The notes: a model not told the origin generated them from the letters alone. A DNA stretch of 64,000 bases from Peptoniphilus obesi ph1 (GCF_000311865.1 NZ_HE978580.1:500673-564672); one strand, 5' to 3'; shown: positions 53,600-64,000, counted from the stretch's first letter. Translations and numbers: made by a program.

Positions 53600-56425
53600 C
53601 TACTCCTTTTTATTTAAAACTTCTTTTAAAAATTTGCCTGTATAGGATTTTTTTATCTTAACTATATCTTCTGGTCTTCCAACTCCAACAATTTGTCCAC
53701 CTTGATCTCCACCTTCTGGTCCAAGGTCTATTATATGGTCTGCAACTTTTATTACATCTAAATTATGTTCAATTACAACAACTGTGTTTCCCCTGTTTAC
53801 TAACTCATTTAAGACTAGTAATAATTTTCTTATATCTTCTGTATGCAGGCCTGTTGTCGGTTCATCTAGGATATAAAGAGTTTGTCCAGTTGGTCTTTTT
53901 GATAATTCTGTTGCTAGTTTTATTCTTTGGGCTTCTCCTCCAGATAATTGAGTTGAAGGTTGACCAAGTTTTATATAGGATAGACCAACATCCCTTAAAG
54001 TTTCTAATTTTCTTAAAACTCTTGGATGGTTGGAAAAATATTCTATAGCCTCATCAACTGTCATATCTAAAACATCTGAAATATTTTTACCCTTGTAAGT
54101 TACACTCAAAGTTTCTCTGTTGTATCTTTTTCCTTTGCAAACATCACATGGAACATAGACATCTGGTAAAAAGTGCATTTCAACTTTTATTATACCATCG
54201 CCCTTGCAAGCTTCACACCTTCCACCCTTAACATTGAAAGAAAATCTGCCTTTTTTATAACCTCTTAATTTTGCTTCGTTGGTCATGGCAAATATATCTC
54301 TAACTACATCAAAGGCTCCTGTATAGGTTGCTGGGTTTGATCTTGGTGTTCTTCCTATTGGAGATTGGTCTATTTCAACAACCTTGTCTATATTTTCTAT
54401 TCCTTCAATTTTTTCGTGCTTGCCTGGTTTTATTCTTGATCCATTTATTTTTTGAGCAAGTGATTTATATAATATTTCATTTATAAGTGATGATTTTCCC
54501 CCACCAGACACGCCAGTTATAGCTACAAATTGTCCGAGTGGTATTTCCACATCTATATTTTTTAAATTATTTTGGGCTGCCCCAATTATTTTTATTGACT
54601 TGCCAGTGTAGGGTCTTCTCTCTTCTGGAACTTCAATTTTTTTCCTGCCTGCAAGATAGTCTCCAGTTATAGATTTCTTTTCTTTTTCTATATCTTTAAC
54701 GCTACCTTGTGCAACTAAATATCCCCCGTTCACTCCAGCATATGGTCCAATATCTACAATTTGGTCAGCTGATCTGATTGTATCTTCATCATGTTCAACA
54801 ACTATTAAAGTATTTCCTATATCTGTTAATTTTCTCAAAGTTTTAAGCAGCATTGCATTGTCTCTTTGATGAAGGCCTATGCTTGGCTCATCTAAAACAT
54901 AAACTACTCCAACAAGTTGAGATCCTATTTGGGTTGCTAGTCTAATCCTTTGAGATTCTCCTCCAGATAGGGTTGAGCTAAGTCTTGATAGGGTTATATA
55001 ATCCAGACCAACATTTTTTAAAAAGCTAAGTCTTGAATTTATTTCTTTTAAGATTTCGCTAGCTATTACTTTTTCTTTTTCTGTTAATTCTATATTATTA
55101 AAAAATTCAATAGATTTTGCAACTGGAAGTTCTGTCGCTTCAAAAATATTTAGTCCAGAAACTTTAACAGCCAAGGCTTCTTCTTTTAATCTCGCTCCGT
55201 GGCAAGTTGGGCAAGGTTCATTGTTCATAAACTCTTCTATTTTTCCAAGCATCATATCAGATGATGTTTCTGAATATCTTCTCTTTAAATTATTTACTAT
55301 TCCCTCAAAAGATCCCCTATATTTTTTCCTTCCTGAAAAATGTGAATCAAAGCTAAATGATATTGTTTCATCAGATCCATAAAGTAGAGCATTCATACAT
55401 TCTTTTGAAGCATTTTTTATCGGCTCATTACTTTTTAGTCCGTATTTTTTAGCTAGATTTTTTATCATTTCGAAATAATAGGTGTTTGGAGTTGTTGAAT
55501 AGCAGGCTACTGCTCCCTCATCTATTGATAAATCTTTGTTAGGTATAATCAAATCTGGGTCAGGCTCTTTAGAAAAACCTATTCCATTACAAGTTTCGCA
55601 AGCACCAATCGGAGCATTGAAAGAAAAAGATCTCGGTGTGATTTCTTCTAAAACTATGCCGCAATCAGGACAGGCTAACTTTGATGAAAAAGTAAGGGTT
55701 TCTCCATCTATTATTTCAACTCTGACAATTCCATCTGCTTCTCTCAAGGCTAATTCTAAAGAATCAGCAAGTCTTGCTTCTATTCCTTCTTTTACTATAA
55801 GTCTATCTACAACAATATCTATATCGTGTTGTTTGTTTTTATCAAGTTCTATGTCTTCTTCGATTTCTCTTAGTTCGCCATCAACTTTTAATCTTAAATA
55901 TCCATCCTTTTTTATTTTTTCAAGATTTCTCTTGTGGGCCCCTTTTCTTCTCCTAATTACTGGGGATAGAATTTGAATTCTAGTTCTTTCTTCAAGTTTC
56001 ATAACCCTATCCACCATCTGGTCTATACTATAGGCTGATATTTCCTTGCCACATTTCGGACAATATGGGTGTCCAATTCTTGCATAAAGCAGACGGATAT
56101 AATCATATATTTCTGTTACTGTTCCTACTGTTGATCTTGGGTTTTTTGATGTAGTTTTTTGGTCGATTGATATAGCTGGACTCATGCCTGAAATATAAGA
56201 AACTTCTGGCTTGTCCATTTGTCCTAAAAACTGTCTAGCATAAGATGATAATGATTCAACATATCTTCTCTGTCCTTCTGCATAAATTGTATCAAAGGCT
56301 AAAGAAGACTTGCCAGATCCAGATAGACCAGTAAAAACAATAAATTTATCTCTGGGAAGGGTCACATCTATATTTTTTAGATTGTGGACCCTGGCTCCCT
56401 TAATTACAATTTCGTTATTTGCCAA
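53600..56425 (-). CDS. uvrA: Excinuclease ABC subunit A
   Basis: 941 residues, full length. Two ABC ATPase halves ([20 protein letters not shown] and [17 protein letters not shown]), zinc fingers CPKCGKEI...CPDCGI and CEACKGDG...CDVCKG, and signatures [13 protein letters not shown] and [16 protein letters not shown] start with AGGTGA 4 nt upstream. It recognises bulky DNA damage and loads UvrB. Gap of 8 bp to uvrB. Confidence 0.98.
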   Translation of the reverse strand: MANNEIVIKGARVHNLKNIDVTLPRDKFIVFTGLSGSGKSSLAFDTIYAEGQRRYVESLSSYARQFLGQMDKPEVSYISGMSPAISIDQKTTSKNPRSTVGTVTEIYDYIRLLYARIGHPYCPKCGKEISAYSIDQMVDRVMKLEERTRIQILSPVIRRRKGAHKRNLEKIKKDGYLRLKVDGELREIEEDIELDKNKQHDIDIVVDRLIVKEGIEARLADSLELALREADGIVRVEIIDGETLTFSSKLACPDCGIVLEEITPRSFSFNAPIGACETCNGIGFSKEPDPDLIIPNKDLSIDEGAVACYSTTPNTYYFEMIKNLAKKYGLKSNEPIKNASKECMNALLYGSDETISFSFDSHFSGRKKYRGSFEGIVNNLKRRYSETSSDMMLGKIEEFMNNEPCPTCHGARLKEEALAVKVSGLNIFEATELPVAKSIEFFNNIELTEKEKVIASEILKEINSRLSFLKNVGLDYITLSRLSSTLSGGESQRIRLATQIGSQLVGVVYVLDEPSIGLHQRDNAMLLKTLRKLTDIGNTLIVVEHDEDTIRSADQIVDIGPYAGVNGGYLVAQGSVKDIEKEKKSITGDYLAGRKKIEVPEERRPYTGKSIKIIGAAQNNLKNIDVEIPLGQFVAITGVSGGGKSSLINEILYKSLAQKINGSRIKPGKHEKIEGIENIDKVVEIDQSPIGRTPRSNPATYTGAFDVVRDIFAMTNEAKLRGYKKGRFSFNVKGGRCEACKGDGIIKVEMHFLPDVYVPCDVCKGKRYNRETLSVTYKGKNISDVLDMTVDEAIEYFSNHPRVLRKLETLRDVGLSYIKLGQPSTQLSGGEAQRIKLATELSKRPTGQTLYILDEPTTGLHTEDIRKLLLVLNELVNRGNTVVVIEHNLDVIKVADHIIDLGPEGGDQGGQIVGVGRPEDIVKIKKSYTGKFLKEVLNKKE

Positions 56426-56433
56426 ATAATCAC

Positions 56434-58416
56434 CTAGTCATCTTTCATTCTTTCTATACTATCTCTTAATTCTTTTATCTTATCTCTAATTTCTGCTGCT
56501 TTTTCAAAGTCTAATTCTTCTGCAGCCTTATACATTTCGCCCTTTAAAGAATCAATCATAGCTTCTATTTCTTGGTCGCTAAATTCTTCTACTGCATCAT
56601 ATTTAAATTCTTCTTCGGCTGCAATAGTTGCTTCTATTACATCTCTTACTTCTTTTCTTATTGAAGTAGGTTGTATATTGTGTTCTTTATTGTAGGCATC
56701 TTGAATTTGTCTACGTCTTTTCGTCTCATCTATTGTAACTTTCATAGATCCAGTGATCATATCTGCATACATTATTACCTTGCCATCAACATTTCTCGCT
56801 GCACGGCCAGCAGTTTGTATTAAGGAAGTTTCTGAACGCAAGAAACCTTCCTTGTCTGCATCTAAAATTACAACCAAAGAAACTTCCGGTAAATCAAGTC
56901 CCTCTCTTAGCAAGTTGATTCCAACAAGTACGTCATACTTGCCAAGTCTTAGATCTCTAATTATTTCCATACGCTCAATTGTATCGACATCAGAGTGCAT
57001 GTAGGTTACTTTGATTCCTATATTTTTTAAATAATCGGTTAAGTCCTCTGCCATTTTCTTAGTAAGGGTTGTAATTAAAACTCTTTCGCCCTTACTCTTG
57101 ACCCTATCAATTTCACTTAAAATATTATCAATTTGATTTTTGGTTGGCCTTACATCAATTTCTGGATCAAGTAGGCCAGTCGGTCTTATGATTTGTTCAA
57201 CTCTTTGCTCTTCATGTTCTTTTTCATATGGTCCTGGAGTTGCAGAAACATAAATACATTGATTCATCATGCTCTCAAATTCATCAAATTGAAGTGGTCT
57301 ATTGTCTAGGGCTGATGGAAGCCTAAAACCATAATCAACTAGGGTTTGTTTTCTCGCCCTGTCGCCATTATACATTCCTCTAATTTGTGGAATTGTCGCA
57401 TGAGATTCATCTATTATAGTTATAAAATCTTTTGGAAAATAGTCAATCAAGGTATAAGGTCTTGACCCTGCTGGTCTTTGCGATAAGTGCCTTGAATAAT
57501 TTTCTATTCCAGAACAAAATCCCATCTCATTTAACATTTCTATATCATAATTCGTTCTTTGCTCTAGTCTTTGAGCTTCCAAAAGTTTTTCTTGGTCTCT
57601 TAGTTCGTGTAATCTATCTTTTAATTCTTCTTTTATAGTTTCTATTGCTCTTTGCACCTTAATATCAGTTGTAGCAAAGTGGGAAGCTGGATAAATTGCA
57701 ACGTGCTTTCTATATCCAACAACTTCTCCTGTCAAAGCATCTATTTCAGAAATCCTATCTATTTCATCTCCAAAAAACTCAACCCTTATTGAGTTATTTG
57801 ATGAAGCCGCTGGAAATATTTCTAAGATATCTCCCCTGGCTCTAAAAGTTCCCCTGACAAAATCTATATCATTTCTAACATATTGAATAGAAATTAATTG
57901 TTTCATTATTTCATTTCTATCTTTTTGCATGCCAGGTCTAAGAGATACAACAAGATTTTCATAATCAATCGGGTCTCCTAGTCCATAGATGCAAGAAACT
58001 GATGCAACTATTATTGTGTCCCTTCTTTCAAATAAGGACATAGTCGCAGAGTGACGCAATTTATCTATTTCATCATTTATTGAAGAGTCCTTTTCTATAA
58101 ATGTATCCGTCTGTGGTACATAGGCTTCTGGTTGATAGTAATCATAATAAGATACAAAATATTCAACTGCATTTTCTGGAAAAAATTCCCTAAACTCACT
58201 CGCCAATTGGTAGGCAAGAGTCTTATTATGAGCAATTACTAAAGTTGGTTTTTGTACTTTTTCTATTATATTTGCCATAGTAAAAGTTTTACCAGAGCCA
58301 GTAACTCCCAAAAGTGTTTGATGTTTATAATTTTTATTTAGTCCATCCACAAGTTTATCTATTGCTTGTGGCTGATCGCCTGTTGGTGCAAATTTTGAAT
58401 GAATTTTAAAATCCAT
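56434..58416 (-). CDS. uvrB: Excinuclease ABC subunit B
   Basis: 660 residues. Walker [18 protein letters not shown], beta-hairpin [17 protein letters not shown]-like box [15 protein letters not shown], helicase motif [11 protein letters not shown]-type (here [14 protein letters not shown]), and the C-terminal UVR domain [19 protein letters not shown]. It verifies damage and recruits UvrC. First gene of uvrB-uvrA-ldt. Confidence 0.98.
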   Translation of the reverse strand: MDFKIHSKFAPTGDQPQAIDKLVDGLNKNYKHQTLLGVTGSGKTFTMANIIEKVQKPTLVIAHNKTLAYQLASEFREFFPENAVEYFVSYYDYYQPEAYVPQTDTFIEKDSSINDEIDKLRHSATMSLFERRDTIIVASVSCIYGLGDPIDYENLVVSLRPGMQKDRNEIMKQLISIQYVRNDIDFVRGTFRARGDILEIFPAASSNNSIRVEFFGDEIDRISEIDALTGEVVGYRKHVAIYPASHFATTDIKVQRAIETIKEELKDRLHELRDQEKLLEAQRLEQRTNYDIEMLNEMGFCSGIENYSRHLSQRPAGSRPYTLIDYFPKDFITIIDESHATIPQIRGMYNGDRARKQTLVDYGFRLPSALDNRPLQFDEFESMMNQCIYVSATPGPYEKEHEEQRVEQIIRPTGLLDPEIDVRPTKNQIDNILSEIDRVKSKGERVLITTLTKKMAEDLTDYLKNIGIKVTYMHSDVDTIERMEIIRDLRLGKYDVLVGINLLREGLDLPEVSLVVILDADKEGFLRSETSLIQTAGRAARNVDGKVIMYADMITGSMKVTIDETKRRRQIQDAYNKEHNIQPTSIRKEVRDVIEATIAAEEEFKYDAVEEFSDQEIEAMIDSLKGEMYKAAEELDFEKAAEIRDKIKELRDSIERMKDD

Positions 58417-58432
58417 ATAATCACCTCTTTTA

Positions 58433-58446
58433 CGAACGTAAGTTTA
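58433..58446. promoter_or_regulatory. Possible LexA (SOS) box upstream of uvrB
   Basis: CGAACGTAAGTTTA resembles the Gram-positive SOS box CGAACN4GTTCG: the left half is exact and the right half has 3 of 5. It is 17 bp before uvrB and just downstream of a minus-strand TATAAT (58451-58446), so it would lie at the transcription start. Location fits SOS control of uvrBA. Confidence 0.5.
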
Positions 58447-58625
58447 TTATAACATATCAGTCTACTTATTATATAAGAGTCCTAGATAAAAAATAATAAG
58501 TTTTTAAATAAGTATAAAAATAAATTTAATAAATTTGTATAAGTATTTTCACATAATTTTTTTAATTTGATAATATTATACTTATACAGATGAAATAAGT
58601 ATGTTCTTGTATTGGGAGGTAAAAA

Positions 58626-59348
58626 TTGAAATCAGAATTATTAGCTAAAAACGGATTGATAAATTATATAAGTGGATCAGAATTTGATATTTCATATATA
58701 AGACAAAAAGAAAAATTAAAAGAATATATGGACTCTCTTTTTAAAAAACTTGATATAGATCCAGACCAAGTTTACTACGGAGTCCAAACCCACACAAACA
58801 ATATAAAATATTGTGATGGAAAAAACGGAGATGATTTTCTTTGCGGGAAAATATTTGAAGAAACTGATGGCTTAATAACAGATAAGAAAAATTTGGCACT
58901 TGTAATTAAATTTGCAGACTGCACACCAGTTTTGCTCTTCGATCCTGTAAAAAAAGTTCAGGCCTGCGTTCATTCTGGTTGGAGGGGAACTGCAAAAAGA
59001 ATTTCAGAAAAGGCAATTGAAAAAATGGTAAATGATTTTTCTTGTAAAAAAGAAAATATCCTAGCCTATATTGGACCATCAATTGACCAAGATAATTACG
59101 AAGTTGGACAAGATGTCTATGATGCTTTCAAAGATTTTAAAAATAGGGATAAATTTTTTATTGGCTATAAGGAAAAATATAAGCTAGATATGGTAGCTGC
59201 AAATCTCGATATACTTTTAGAAGCTGGAATAAAAAAAGAAAACATAGAAATCTCAAATATTTCAACCTACAATGACCTTAAATTAAACTCAGCTAGACGA
59301 CAAAAAGAAAATTACAAGCTAAATGGAATAATAAGCCTGATAAAATAA
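58626..59348 (+). CDS. pgeF: PgeF/YlmD-family purine nucleoside phosphorylase-like protein
   Basis: 240 residues, TTG start with GGGAGGT 5 nt upstream. The metal and substrate motifs of the LACC1/YfiH family are intact: VYYGVQTHTNNI (His), IKFADCTPVLLFDP (Cys) and CVHSGWRGTAKRI (His). Members are multicopper-oxidase-like in name only, and act on purine nucleosides. It starts a rightward set with folC and a MutS-like gene. Confidence 0.9.
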   Translation: MKSELLAKNGLINYISGSEFDISYIRQKEKLKEYMDSLFKKLDIDPDQVYYGVQTHTNNIKYCDGKNGDDFLCGKIFEETDGLITDKKNLALVIKFADCTPVLLFDPVKKVQACVHSGWRGTAKRISEKAIEKMVNDFSCKKENILAYIGPSIDQDNYEVGQDVYDAFKDFKNRDKFFIGYKEKYKLDMVAANLDILLEAGIKKENIEISNISTYNDLKLNSARRQKENYKLNGIISLIK

Positions 59349-59420
59349 TCATATTTTCTTGATTATAGATTATTGCTTTATTATACTTGTTTTAGAAAAA
59401 TTTATTAAAAAGAGGTAAAA

Positions 59421-60695
59421 ATGGATTATATAAAATGGCTCCTTGACAGAGGAGATCCACAAGGTGGATACGGACTAACAAATGTAAAAAAACTTCAAGA
59501 AGAACTTTCAAACCCTCAAGACCAGATAAAAACTGTCCATGTCGCAGGAACAAACGGCAAGGGATCAGTTATTAATTTTATGTCAAAAGCGATTATAGAT
59601 TCTGGAATTTCTTGTGGTATGTTCATTTCTCCATATATAGATAGCATACATGAATCAATTCAGATAAATAATAAATATATATCTGAAGAAGATTTTTTAG
59701 CATATTTAAAAAAAGTTTATGAAATTTGTATAAGACTTGATGAAGAAGGTTTTTATACTACAACTTTTGAAATCCTATCAACAATTGCCTACCTATATTT
59801 TAGGGACAAAAATGTTGATCTTGCGATAATAGAAGTTGGACTTGGTGGCAGAACTGATGCAACAAATACAATGAAAAAACCAATCCTAACAATAATAACT
59901 TCACTTTCTCTAGACCACACTGCAATTCTTGGCGATAGCCTAGATAAAATTGCCTATCAAAAAGGTGGAATTATAAAAGAAGGCGTTGACCTTTGCCTAT
60001 ACCCTCAAGAAAAATTAGCTAGAGATGAAATTTATAAAATTGCAAAGGAAAAATCAGCTCAAATTTTTACTTTTGAAAAAGAAGATGTGCAAATAAAAAA
60101 ATCAGATATTTCTGGAAATATTTTTGACTTTTTAGACTATAAGGACATCAAAACTAGCCTTATGGGAAAATACCAAGCCTACAATGCAGCCCTTGCTATC
60201 CTTGCTCTAAATAGGTTAAAAAAATATTTTGATTTAGACGATGAAGTAATTAAAAAATCAATCTATGCAAGCAAAAACCACGCAAGACTAGAATTAGTTG
60301 CAAAAGATCCACAAATAGTTCTCGACGGATCTCACAACCTAGCTGGTATAGAAACTCTTGTTGATGGAATCAAAAATTTTAAATACAAAAGATTGATCCT
60401 TGGCTACAGCATCTTAAAAGATAAGGACATTAAACATATACTGGAAAAAATAATTCCACTTGCAGATGCAGTTGTCTTAACAGAAATAGATAACCCAAGA
60501 AAATTAGACCTAGCTAGCCTTGATGAGCAAGTAAAAAAATATAATTCCAACACTTATCCAATTAAGGATAGGAAAAAAGCCTTTGAAAAAAGTTTAGAAC
60601 TTGCAGATAAGGACGACCTTATTCTTTGGTGCGGCTCTTTCTACCTACTAGCTGATATAAATAAATTTGTAAAAGAATATAAGGAAAATATGTAA
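59421..60695 (+). CDS. folC: Folylpolyglutamate synthase / dihydrofolate synthase
   Basis: 424 residues. Mur-ligase-like P-loop HVAGTNGKGSVINFMSKA near 41-58, ISPYIDSIHESIQIN, IIEVGLGGRTDATN, SLDHTAILGDSLDKIAYQKGGIIK and VLDGSHNLAGIETLVDG. It adds glutamates to folates; C1-folate use is also central at ftcD-fhs-fchA. Ribosome site AAAGAGG. The 72 bp to pgeF shows no strong terminator. Confidence 0.96.
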   Translation: MDYIKWLLDRGDPQGGYGLTNVKKLQEELSNPQDQIKTVHVAGTNGKGSVINFMSKAIIDSGISCGMFISPYIDSIHESIQINNKYISEEDFLAYLKKVYEICIRLDEEGFYTTTFEILSTIAYLYFRDKNVDLAIIEVGLGGRTDATNTMKKPILTIITSLSLDHTAILGDSLDKIAYQKGGIIKEGVDLCLYPQEKLARDEIYKIAKEKSAQIFTFEKEDVQIKKSDISGNIFDFLDYKDIKTSLMGKYQAYNAALAILALNRLKKYFDLDDEVIKKSIYASKNHARLELVAKDPQIVLDGSHNLAGIETLVDGIKNFKYKRLILGYSILKDKDIKHILEKIIPLADAVVLTEIDNPRKLDLASLDEQVKKYNSNTYPIKDRKKAFEKSLELADKDDLILWCGSFYLLADINKFVKEYKENM

Positions 60696-60718
60696 ATAAG
60701 ATAAATAAGGAGGATAAA

Positions 60719-62347
60719 ATGCCATATGATTATTTGGTCCTGTTGATTTTATTTTTAGTAATAATAACTTGTGTAATTTCTTATAATATCTATCTGAATA
60801 GGTCTTATAACGAAAATCTAAAATTTATGGCAGAATCTGCTTGGGAAAAGCAAATAGAAAGAAAATATAATTCTCAAAATATTAAATTTTTGCTAGATGG
60901 AAAAGAAAAAGTAGACTCCCTAACTTGGCAAGACTTAGAAATGGACCAAATTTTTTCATACTTTGATAGGTCCTTTTCTATAGCTGGGTCCCAAGCCCTC
61001 TACAAAAAGCTCCATAGTCTAAACTATTCTATAAAAGATAAAAAAATCATAGATGAAATTTTAGAAAATAAAGAAGCTGCAAGTAAACTTGGAAAGAACT
61101 TTTTAAAATACATAAATTTTAAAGATGATGATTTCTTTGAACTTTTAAAAACTTCTAGCCCTGATGAAAAAATAAAGGCAATGAAGCCACTTATATATGC
61201 TTGTTTTTTCTTGAATTTATTTTCACTTGCCTTATTTTTTATAAATATGCTCCTTGCTCTTCTTCTATTTCTTATTTTAAGAATTGTAAGTGGAGTCATT
61301 AACCACAAAATTTCTAAGCTAAGCTCTGCTAAATATAAAAGTTTTCTTTCAATAAGAAATTTACAAAGTCTCTACTTAGAATTGCAAAAATCTGACTTAA
61401 AACTAGAAGGCTTGATAGAAGATTTAGACAGACATGAAAATCTTATAAAATTAATCAAAAAAAATTTAGGATCTATTTATACAAAAACTGGGTCTGACAT
61501 AGACTTCCTTTATACAAGTTTTGATAATCTATTTTTGCACCAAGCTAGAACAATTTGTAAATCAACTGATTTTGTAAATGAAAATCTTGAAAGTATTAAC
61601 AATTTATATAAGGACCTTGCAGATATAGATATGTATCTTGGACTTGCCATAAGTTACGAGAGCATCGAAGATAAGTGCATGGTGGATTTTAAGGAAGATA
61701 ATTTATTATCTGCAAAAAATCTTCACAATCCTATCCTTTATTACAAGGGTTCAAGCGTGCCAAATACCTTCGAATTTAATAAGTCTATACTCTTAACTGG
61801 ATCGAATGCATCTGGTAAATCTACATTTTTAAGAAGTCTTGGATCAAATATAATCTTTGCTGAGTCACTTGGCTTTGCCTTTGCAGATTATTTTTCTTTG
61901 CCTAGAAAAAATTTATATTCTGCTATAGATATTAGAGATTCCATAGATAAAAATGTTTCTTACTTTATGGCTGAAACTTTGGCAATCAAAAGGATGATAG
62001 AAAATAAAAATAGCATTTATATATTAGATGAAATTTTTAAGGGAACAAACACAATAGACAGGATTTCAGCTGCCCTATTTACCTTAAAATACTTGTCTAA
62101 GCAAGGACTTGTTATAGCCGCAAGCCATGATATAGAACTTACAAAACTACTCGATAACTTTGATAATTATCATTTTGAAGAAATTATTGAAAATAGGGAT
62201 ATAGTTTTTGATTACAAGTTAAAAGAAGGTCCATCAAAGACAAGAAATGCAATCGAAATTTTAAGAATCGAAAACTATCCAGATGAAATAGTAGAAAAAG
62301 CAAAAGAATTTTCTAAAATCTTAGAAGATAAAAAAATAGAAATATAA
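60719..62347 (+). CDS. Membrane-anchored MutS-family ATPase
   Basis: 542 residues. One N-terminal membrane segment (~6-24) and a pair at ~160-200 (FFLNLFSLALFFINMLLALL). The C-terminal ~200 residues are a MutS domain V: Walker A LTGSNASGKSTFLRSLGSN, SAIDIRDSIDKNVSYFMAE, Walker B IYILDEIFKGTNTIDR and VIAASHDIEL. The mismatch-recognition domain I is missing, so it is not mismatch-repair MutS. Function of this clade is unknown. AAGGAGG precedes the ATG. Confidence 0.88.
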   Translation: MPYDYLVLLILFLVIITCVISYNIYLNRSYNENLKFMAESAWEKQIERKYNSQNIKFLLDGKEKVDSLTWQDLEMDQIFSYFDRSFSIAGSQALYKKLHSLNYSIKDKKIIDEILENKEAASKLGKNFLKYINFKDDDFFELLKTSSPDEKIKAMKPLIYACFFLNLFSLALFFINMLLALLLFLILRIVSGVINHKISKLSSAKYKSFLSIRNLQSLYLELQKSDLKLEGLIEDLDRHENLIKLIKKNLGSIYTKTGSDIDFLYTSFDNLFLHQARTICKSTDFVNENLESINNLYKDLADIDMYLGLAISYESIEDKCMVDFKEDNLLSAKNLHNPILYYKGSSVPNTFEFNKSILLTGSNASGKSTFLRSLGSNIIFAESLGFAFADYFSLPRKNLYSAIDIRDSIDKNVSYFMAETLAIKRMIENKNSIYILDEIFKGTNTIDRISAALFTLKYLSKQGLVIAASHDIELTKLLDNFDNYHFEEIIENRDIVFDYKLKEGPSKTRNAIEILRIENYPDEIVEKAKEFSKILEDKKIEI

Positions 62348-62369
62348 AATAATTTAAACTTATAATTAT

Positions 62370-62406
62370 TTACTAGCGTGGAAATTTTTCTTCGCTAGTA
62401 TTTTTA
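62370..62406 (+). terminator. Terminator after the MutS-like gene
   Basis: Stem ACTAGCG (62371-62377)/CGCTAGT (62392-62398), inner GAAA/TTTC, then ATTTTTATTT. Confidence 0.75.
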
Positions 62407-62450
62407 TTTAAATTTTAGCTTTATTGAATTTCTATTCCATATTTTTAATA

Positions 62451-62498
62451 TAAAAAACTGACCTGTACTTGATTTTTTAGTCAAGCTAAAGGTCAGTT
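62451..62498 (-). terminator. Terminator after the Cna-B surface protein gene
   Basis: Minus-strand outer stem AACTGACCT/AGGTCAGTT (62498-62490/62464-62456) with an inner CTTGA/TCAAG hairpin, followed by a U-run. Confidence 0.75.
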
Positions 62499-62508
62499 CT
62501 TTTTCATT

Positions 62509-64000
62509 TTATTTTACATAAATTGTAACCGTTCTTGAATCCTCGTCCCACTCTATATCTTGTTTTATATTATCTTTACTATCTCCATTTGTTAATCCAA
62601 AAACATTGGCAACATTTGTTATTGGAAGAAGAATTCTTGAATTAATATTTAAAGCTTTAGAATCCATTTTAATGGTTTTTCCATTAGATAAAACTATTTC
62701 ATCTCCATCTATTTGGATATCAGCTTTTAATCCATTTTTAATAAAGCTTGCCACTCTTGTTTCTTCATTCCATATAACTTCTGCATCTAAGGCTTCTGCA
62801 ACATATCTAATAGGCAACATAGTCCTATCATTTCTAATAACAGGAGCTACGTCCATCCTATATGTCCTTTCGCTATTATTTCTTATTTCCTTGTAGTCAA
62901 ATTCATTAATCGTAAATATATATTTCAAACTATCTTCTTTTTCTGGTATTCCTCTTAAAATAGACCTAGATGAATTTCGACTAGGACTAACTCTTATATT
63001 ATTTTCTGATTCTTCTTTTTCTTTAGGCTTTTCTTCTGGAATTTTTGTATTTATAACTGTTAATTTATCTTCACTATAAGAAACTGTAAATCCTTCTGGC
63101 ACTTTTTCTTCATGAGCATAATAAATATAAGCTACTCCATCCTTATCAGTTATTGGGAGATTTCCAAAAACTTTTGATAAATTATTTTTATCAGAGTCAA
63201 ATATTCCAACTTCTTCTAATTCTGTATTAGAGTTTTTCCTGTATAATGTGATTTTTGTCTTCTGAGCTTCTCCACCGATCCACTTAACATCCACTTTAAC
63301 ATCAGCTATTGGACTTTTATAAGTATTTACTAGATTTAGTCCATCTTGGCTTAGCTCATAGTTTTCTGGTATTTCTAACTCTTTTACAGAATATTCATAT
63401 ACTTCTCCTTTAGAGTTAGTTACTGGCATATCCTTCCAAGTATAGATAAATTTGCCGTTTTCTTCTTTAACTTCATAGTTTTTACTTACCAATTCTTCGC
63501 CAACAGATTTTGTTTTTCTATACAGATTAAGTTCTACTTGCTTATGGTCAGATTCTGGACCGCATAGCCAAGTTTTGCTGGCTATTATATCTTTTTTAGC
63601 TATTGGATTAATTTTTCCTGCTTCTATTAATTTGGATTTGTAGCTTACAGTATAATCATTTCCATTTTTTACTACACTTTTTTCATACTTCTCTATATCA
63701 GGAAAGTTTAAATTATAAGAAATCTTTTGTCCTTCTTCATATTCAAATTCTTTAAAGGATTTTTTCCAATTTTGACTACTTTCTATAGCATAAGTATTGT
63801 CTTTTTCTTTAGGATTAATTGAAAAATTCAGCTCGTCTGGTCTTGTATTAAATTTATTATTTTCATCTTCCCAAACTACATTTATATTAAAATCTATTTT
63901 TTCTGGTATGTGTTTGTAGGTTATCTTAAGTCCATCTACTATTTTTTCATATTCATCAAGATTTCTTCCATCTAGAAAATAATTTCCCCAATCATGAGGA
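62509..64000 (-). CDS. Cna-B-repeat surface protein with C-terminal stalk domain, 5' end outside window
   Basis: The frame is open from the window edge to the stop at 62509 (497 codons). There is no stop upstream of the TTG at 63492, so that codon is not a start. At least three Cna-B-like beta modules are seen: INVVWEDENNKFNTRPDEL, KTWLCGPESDHKQVELNLYR and VDVKWIGGEAQKTKITLYRK. A Lys/Glu/Ser linker follows (IPEEKPKEKEESENN), and the last ~140 residues are a copper-amine-oxidase-like stalk domain (RNDRTMLPIRYVAEALDAEV, NSRILLPITNVANVFG). There is no LPXTG motif or membrane anchor. A stretched adhesin is likely. Confidence 0.85.
   Translation of the reverse strand, partial: PHDWGNYFLDGRNLDEYEKIVDGLKITYKHIPEKIDFNINVVWEDENNKFNTRPDELNFSINPKEKDNTYAIESSQNWKKSFKEFEYEEGQKISYNLNFPDIEKYEKSVVKNGNDYTVSYKSKLIEAGKINPIAKKDIIASKTWLCGPESDHKQVELNLYRKTKSVGEELVSKNYEVKEENGKFIYTWKDMPVTNSKGEVYEYSVKELEIPENYELSQDGLNLVNTYKSPIADVKVDVKWIGGEAQKTKITLYRKNSNTELEEVGIFDSDKNNLSKVFGNLPITDKDGVAYIYYAHEEKVPEGFTVSYSEDKLTVINTKIPEEKPKEKEESENNIRVSPSRNSSRSILRGIPEKEDSLKYIFTINEFDYKEIRNNSERTYRMDVAPVIRNDRTMLPIRYVAEALDAEVIWNEETRVASFIKNGLKADIQIDGDEIVLSNGKTIKMDSKALNINSRILLPITNVANVFGLTNGDSKDNIKQDIEWDEDSRTVTIYVK

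Noticed and set aside
60719-62347. Annotation as mismatch-repair MutS
   Set aside because: The mismatch-binding domain is absent and there are membrane segments; only the ATPase part is shared.
63492-63494. Start of the last surface protein at 63492
   Set aside because: The codon is TTG without a ribosome site and the frame stays open with Cna-B sequence up to the window end, so the gene begins outside.

Overview
The window is a 64 kb piece of a low-GC Gram-positive chromosome. A strictly anaerobic coccus of the Peptoniphilaceae (Tissierellia), such as Anaerococcus or a close relative, is the most likely host. This is inferred from the very AT-rich DNA, AGGAGG-type ribosome binding sites, frequent TTG starts, meso-DAP lysine genes, an amino-acid-fermentation gene set (glutamate formiminotransferase, FchA, formate-THF ligase, a GlmL-type reactivase) and non-LPXTG surface proteins with SLH and copper-amine-oxidase-like (stalk) domains. 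I see no insertion sequence, prophage, CRISPR array, tRNA or rRNA. It reads as ordinary chromosome with surface-protein genes at both edges.

Layout. 1-7.1 kb: a partial secreted stalk-domain protein behind a structured attenuator-like leader, a divergent membrane protein, a lipid-kinase/nitroreductase pair, and a large SLH surface protein with a 5 x 24-bp repeat. 7.4-10.3 kb: hisS, murI and a guanylate-kinase-like orphan. 10.3-17.4 kb: a C-poor, T-rich spacer, then a leftward operon CDF transporter - trkA - trkH (frameshifted) - trkA - ung - esterase. 17.5-22.3 kb: a three-gene cluster with an AI-2E-type permease, a second stalk-domain protein and a PLD-family protein. 22.3-27.7 kb: lysA-lysC-dapA-dapB-ddh under a lysine riboswitch. 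27.9-33.7 kb: ftcD-fhs-fchA plus glmL and a DapF-fold racemase. 33.9-40 kb: cell-wall D,D-carboxypeptidase, a TtcA-like PP-loop enzyme, a zinc-ribbon membrane protein, and an M50 protease/LtaS-like pair. 40.1-44.4 kb: FMN riboswitch and ribD-ribE-ribBA-ribH plus a HAD phosphatase. 44.5-51.2 kb: SDR, HtrA, MBL hydrolase, PepD and MgtE. 51.3-58.4 kb: a zinc-ribbon/SH3-like protein and uvrB-uvrA-ldt behind a possible LexA box. 58.6-62.3 kb: pgeF, folC and a membrane MutS-like ATPase. 62.5-64 kb: the 3' end of a Cna-B surface protein with a C-terminal stalk domain.

How the genes fit together. Two classic riboswitch operons make complete local pathways: aspartate to lysine and meso-DAP by the one-step dehydrogenase route, and GTP/Ru5P to riboflavin with a candidate for the usually unassigned phosphatase. 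The ftcD-fhs-fchA set would take formiminoglutamate to glutamate, formate and ATP; the adjacent DapF-fold enzyme and GlmL protein suggest an amino-acid fermentation locus. The best candidates for undescribed biology are the attenuator-like leader at 872-1085, the racemase/GlmL/formimino-folate locus, the rib-operon HAD phosphatase and the M50/LtaS-like pair.
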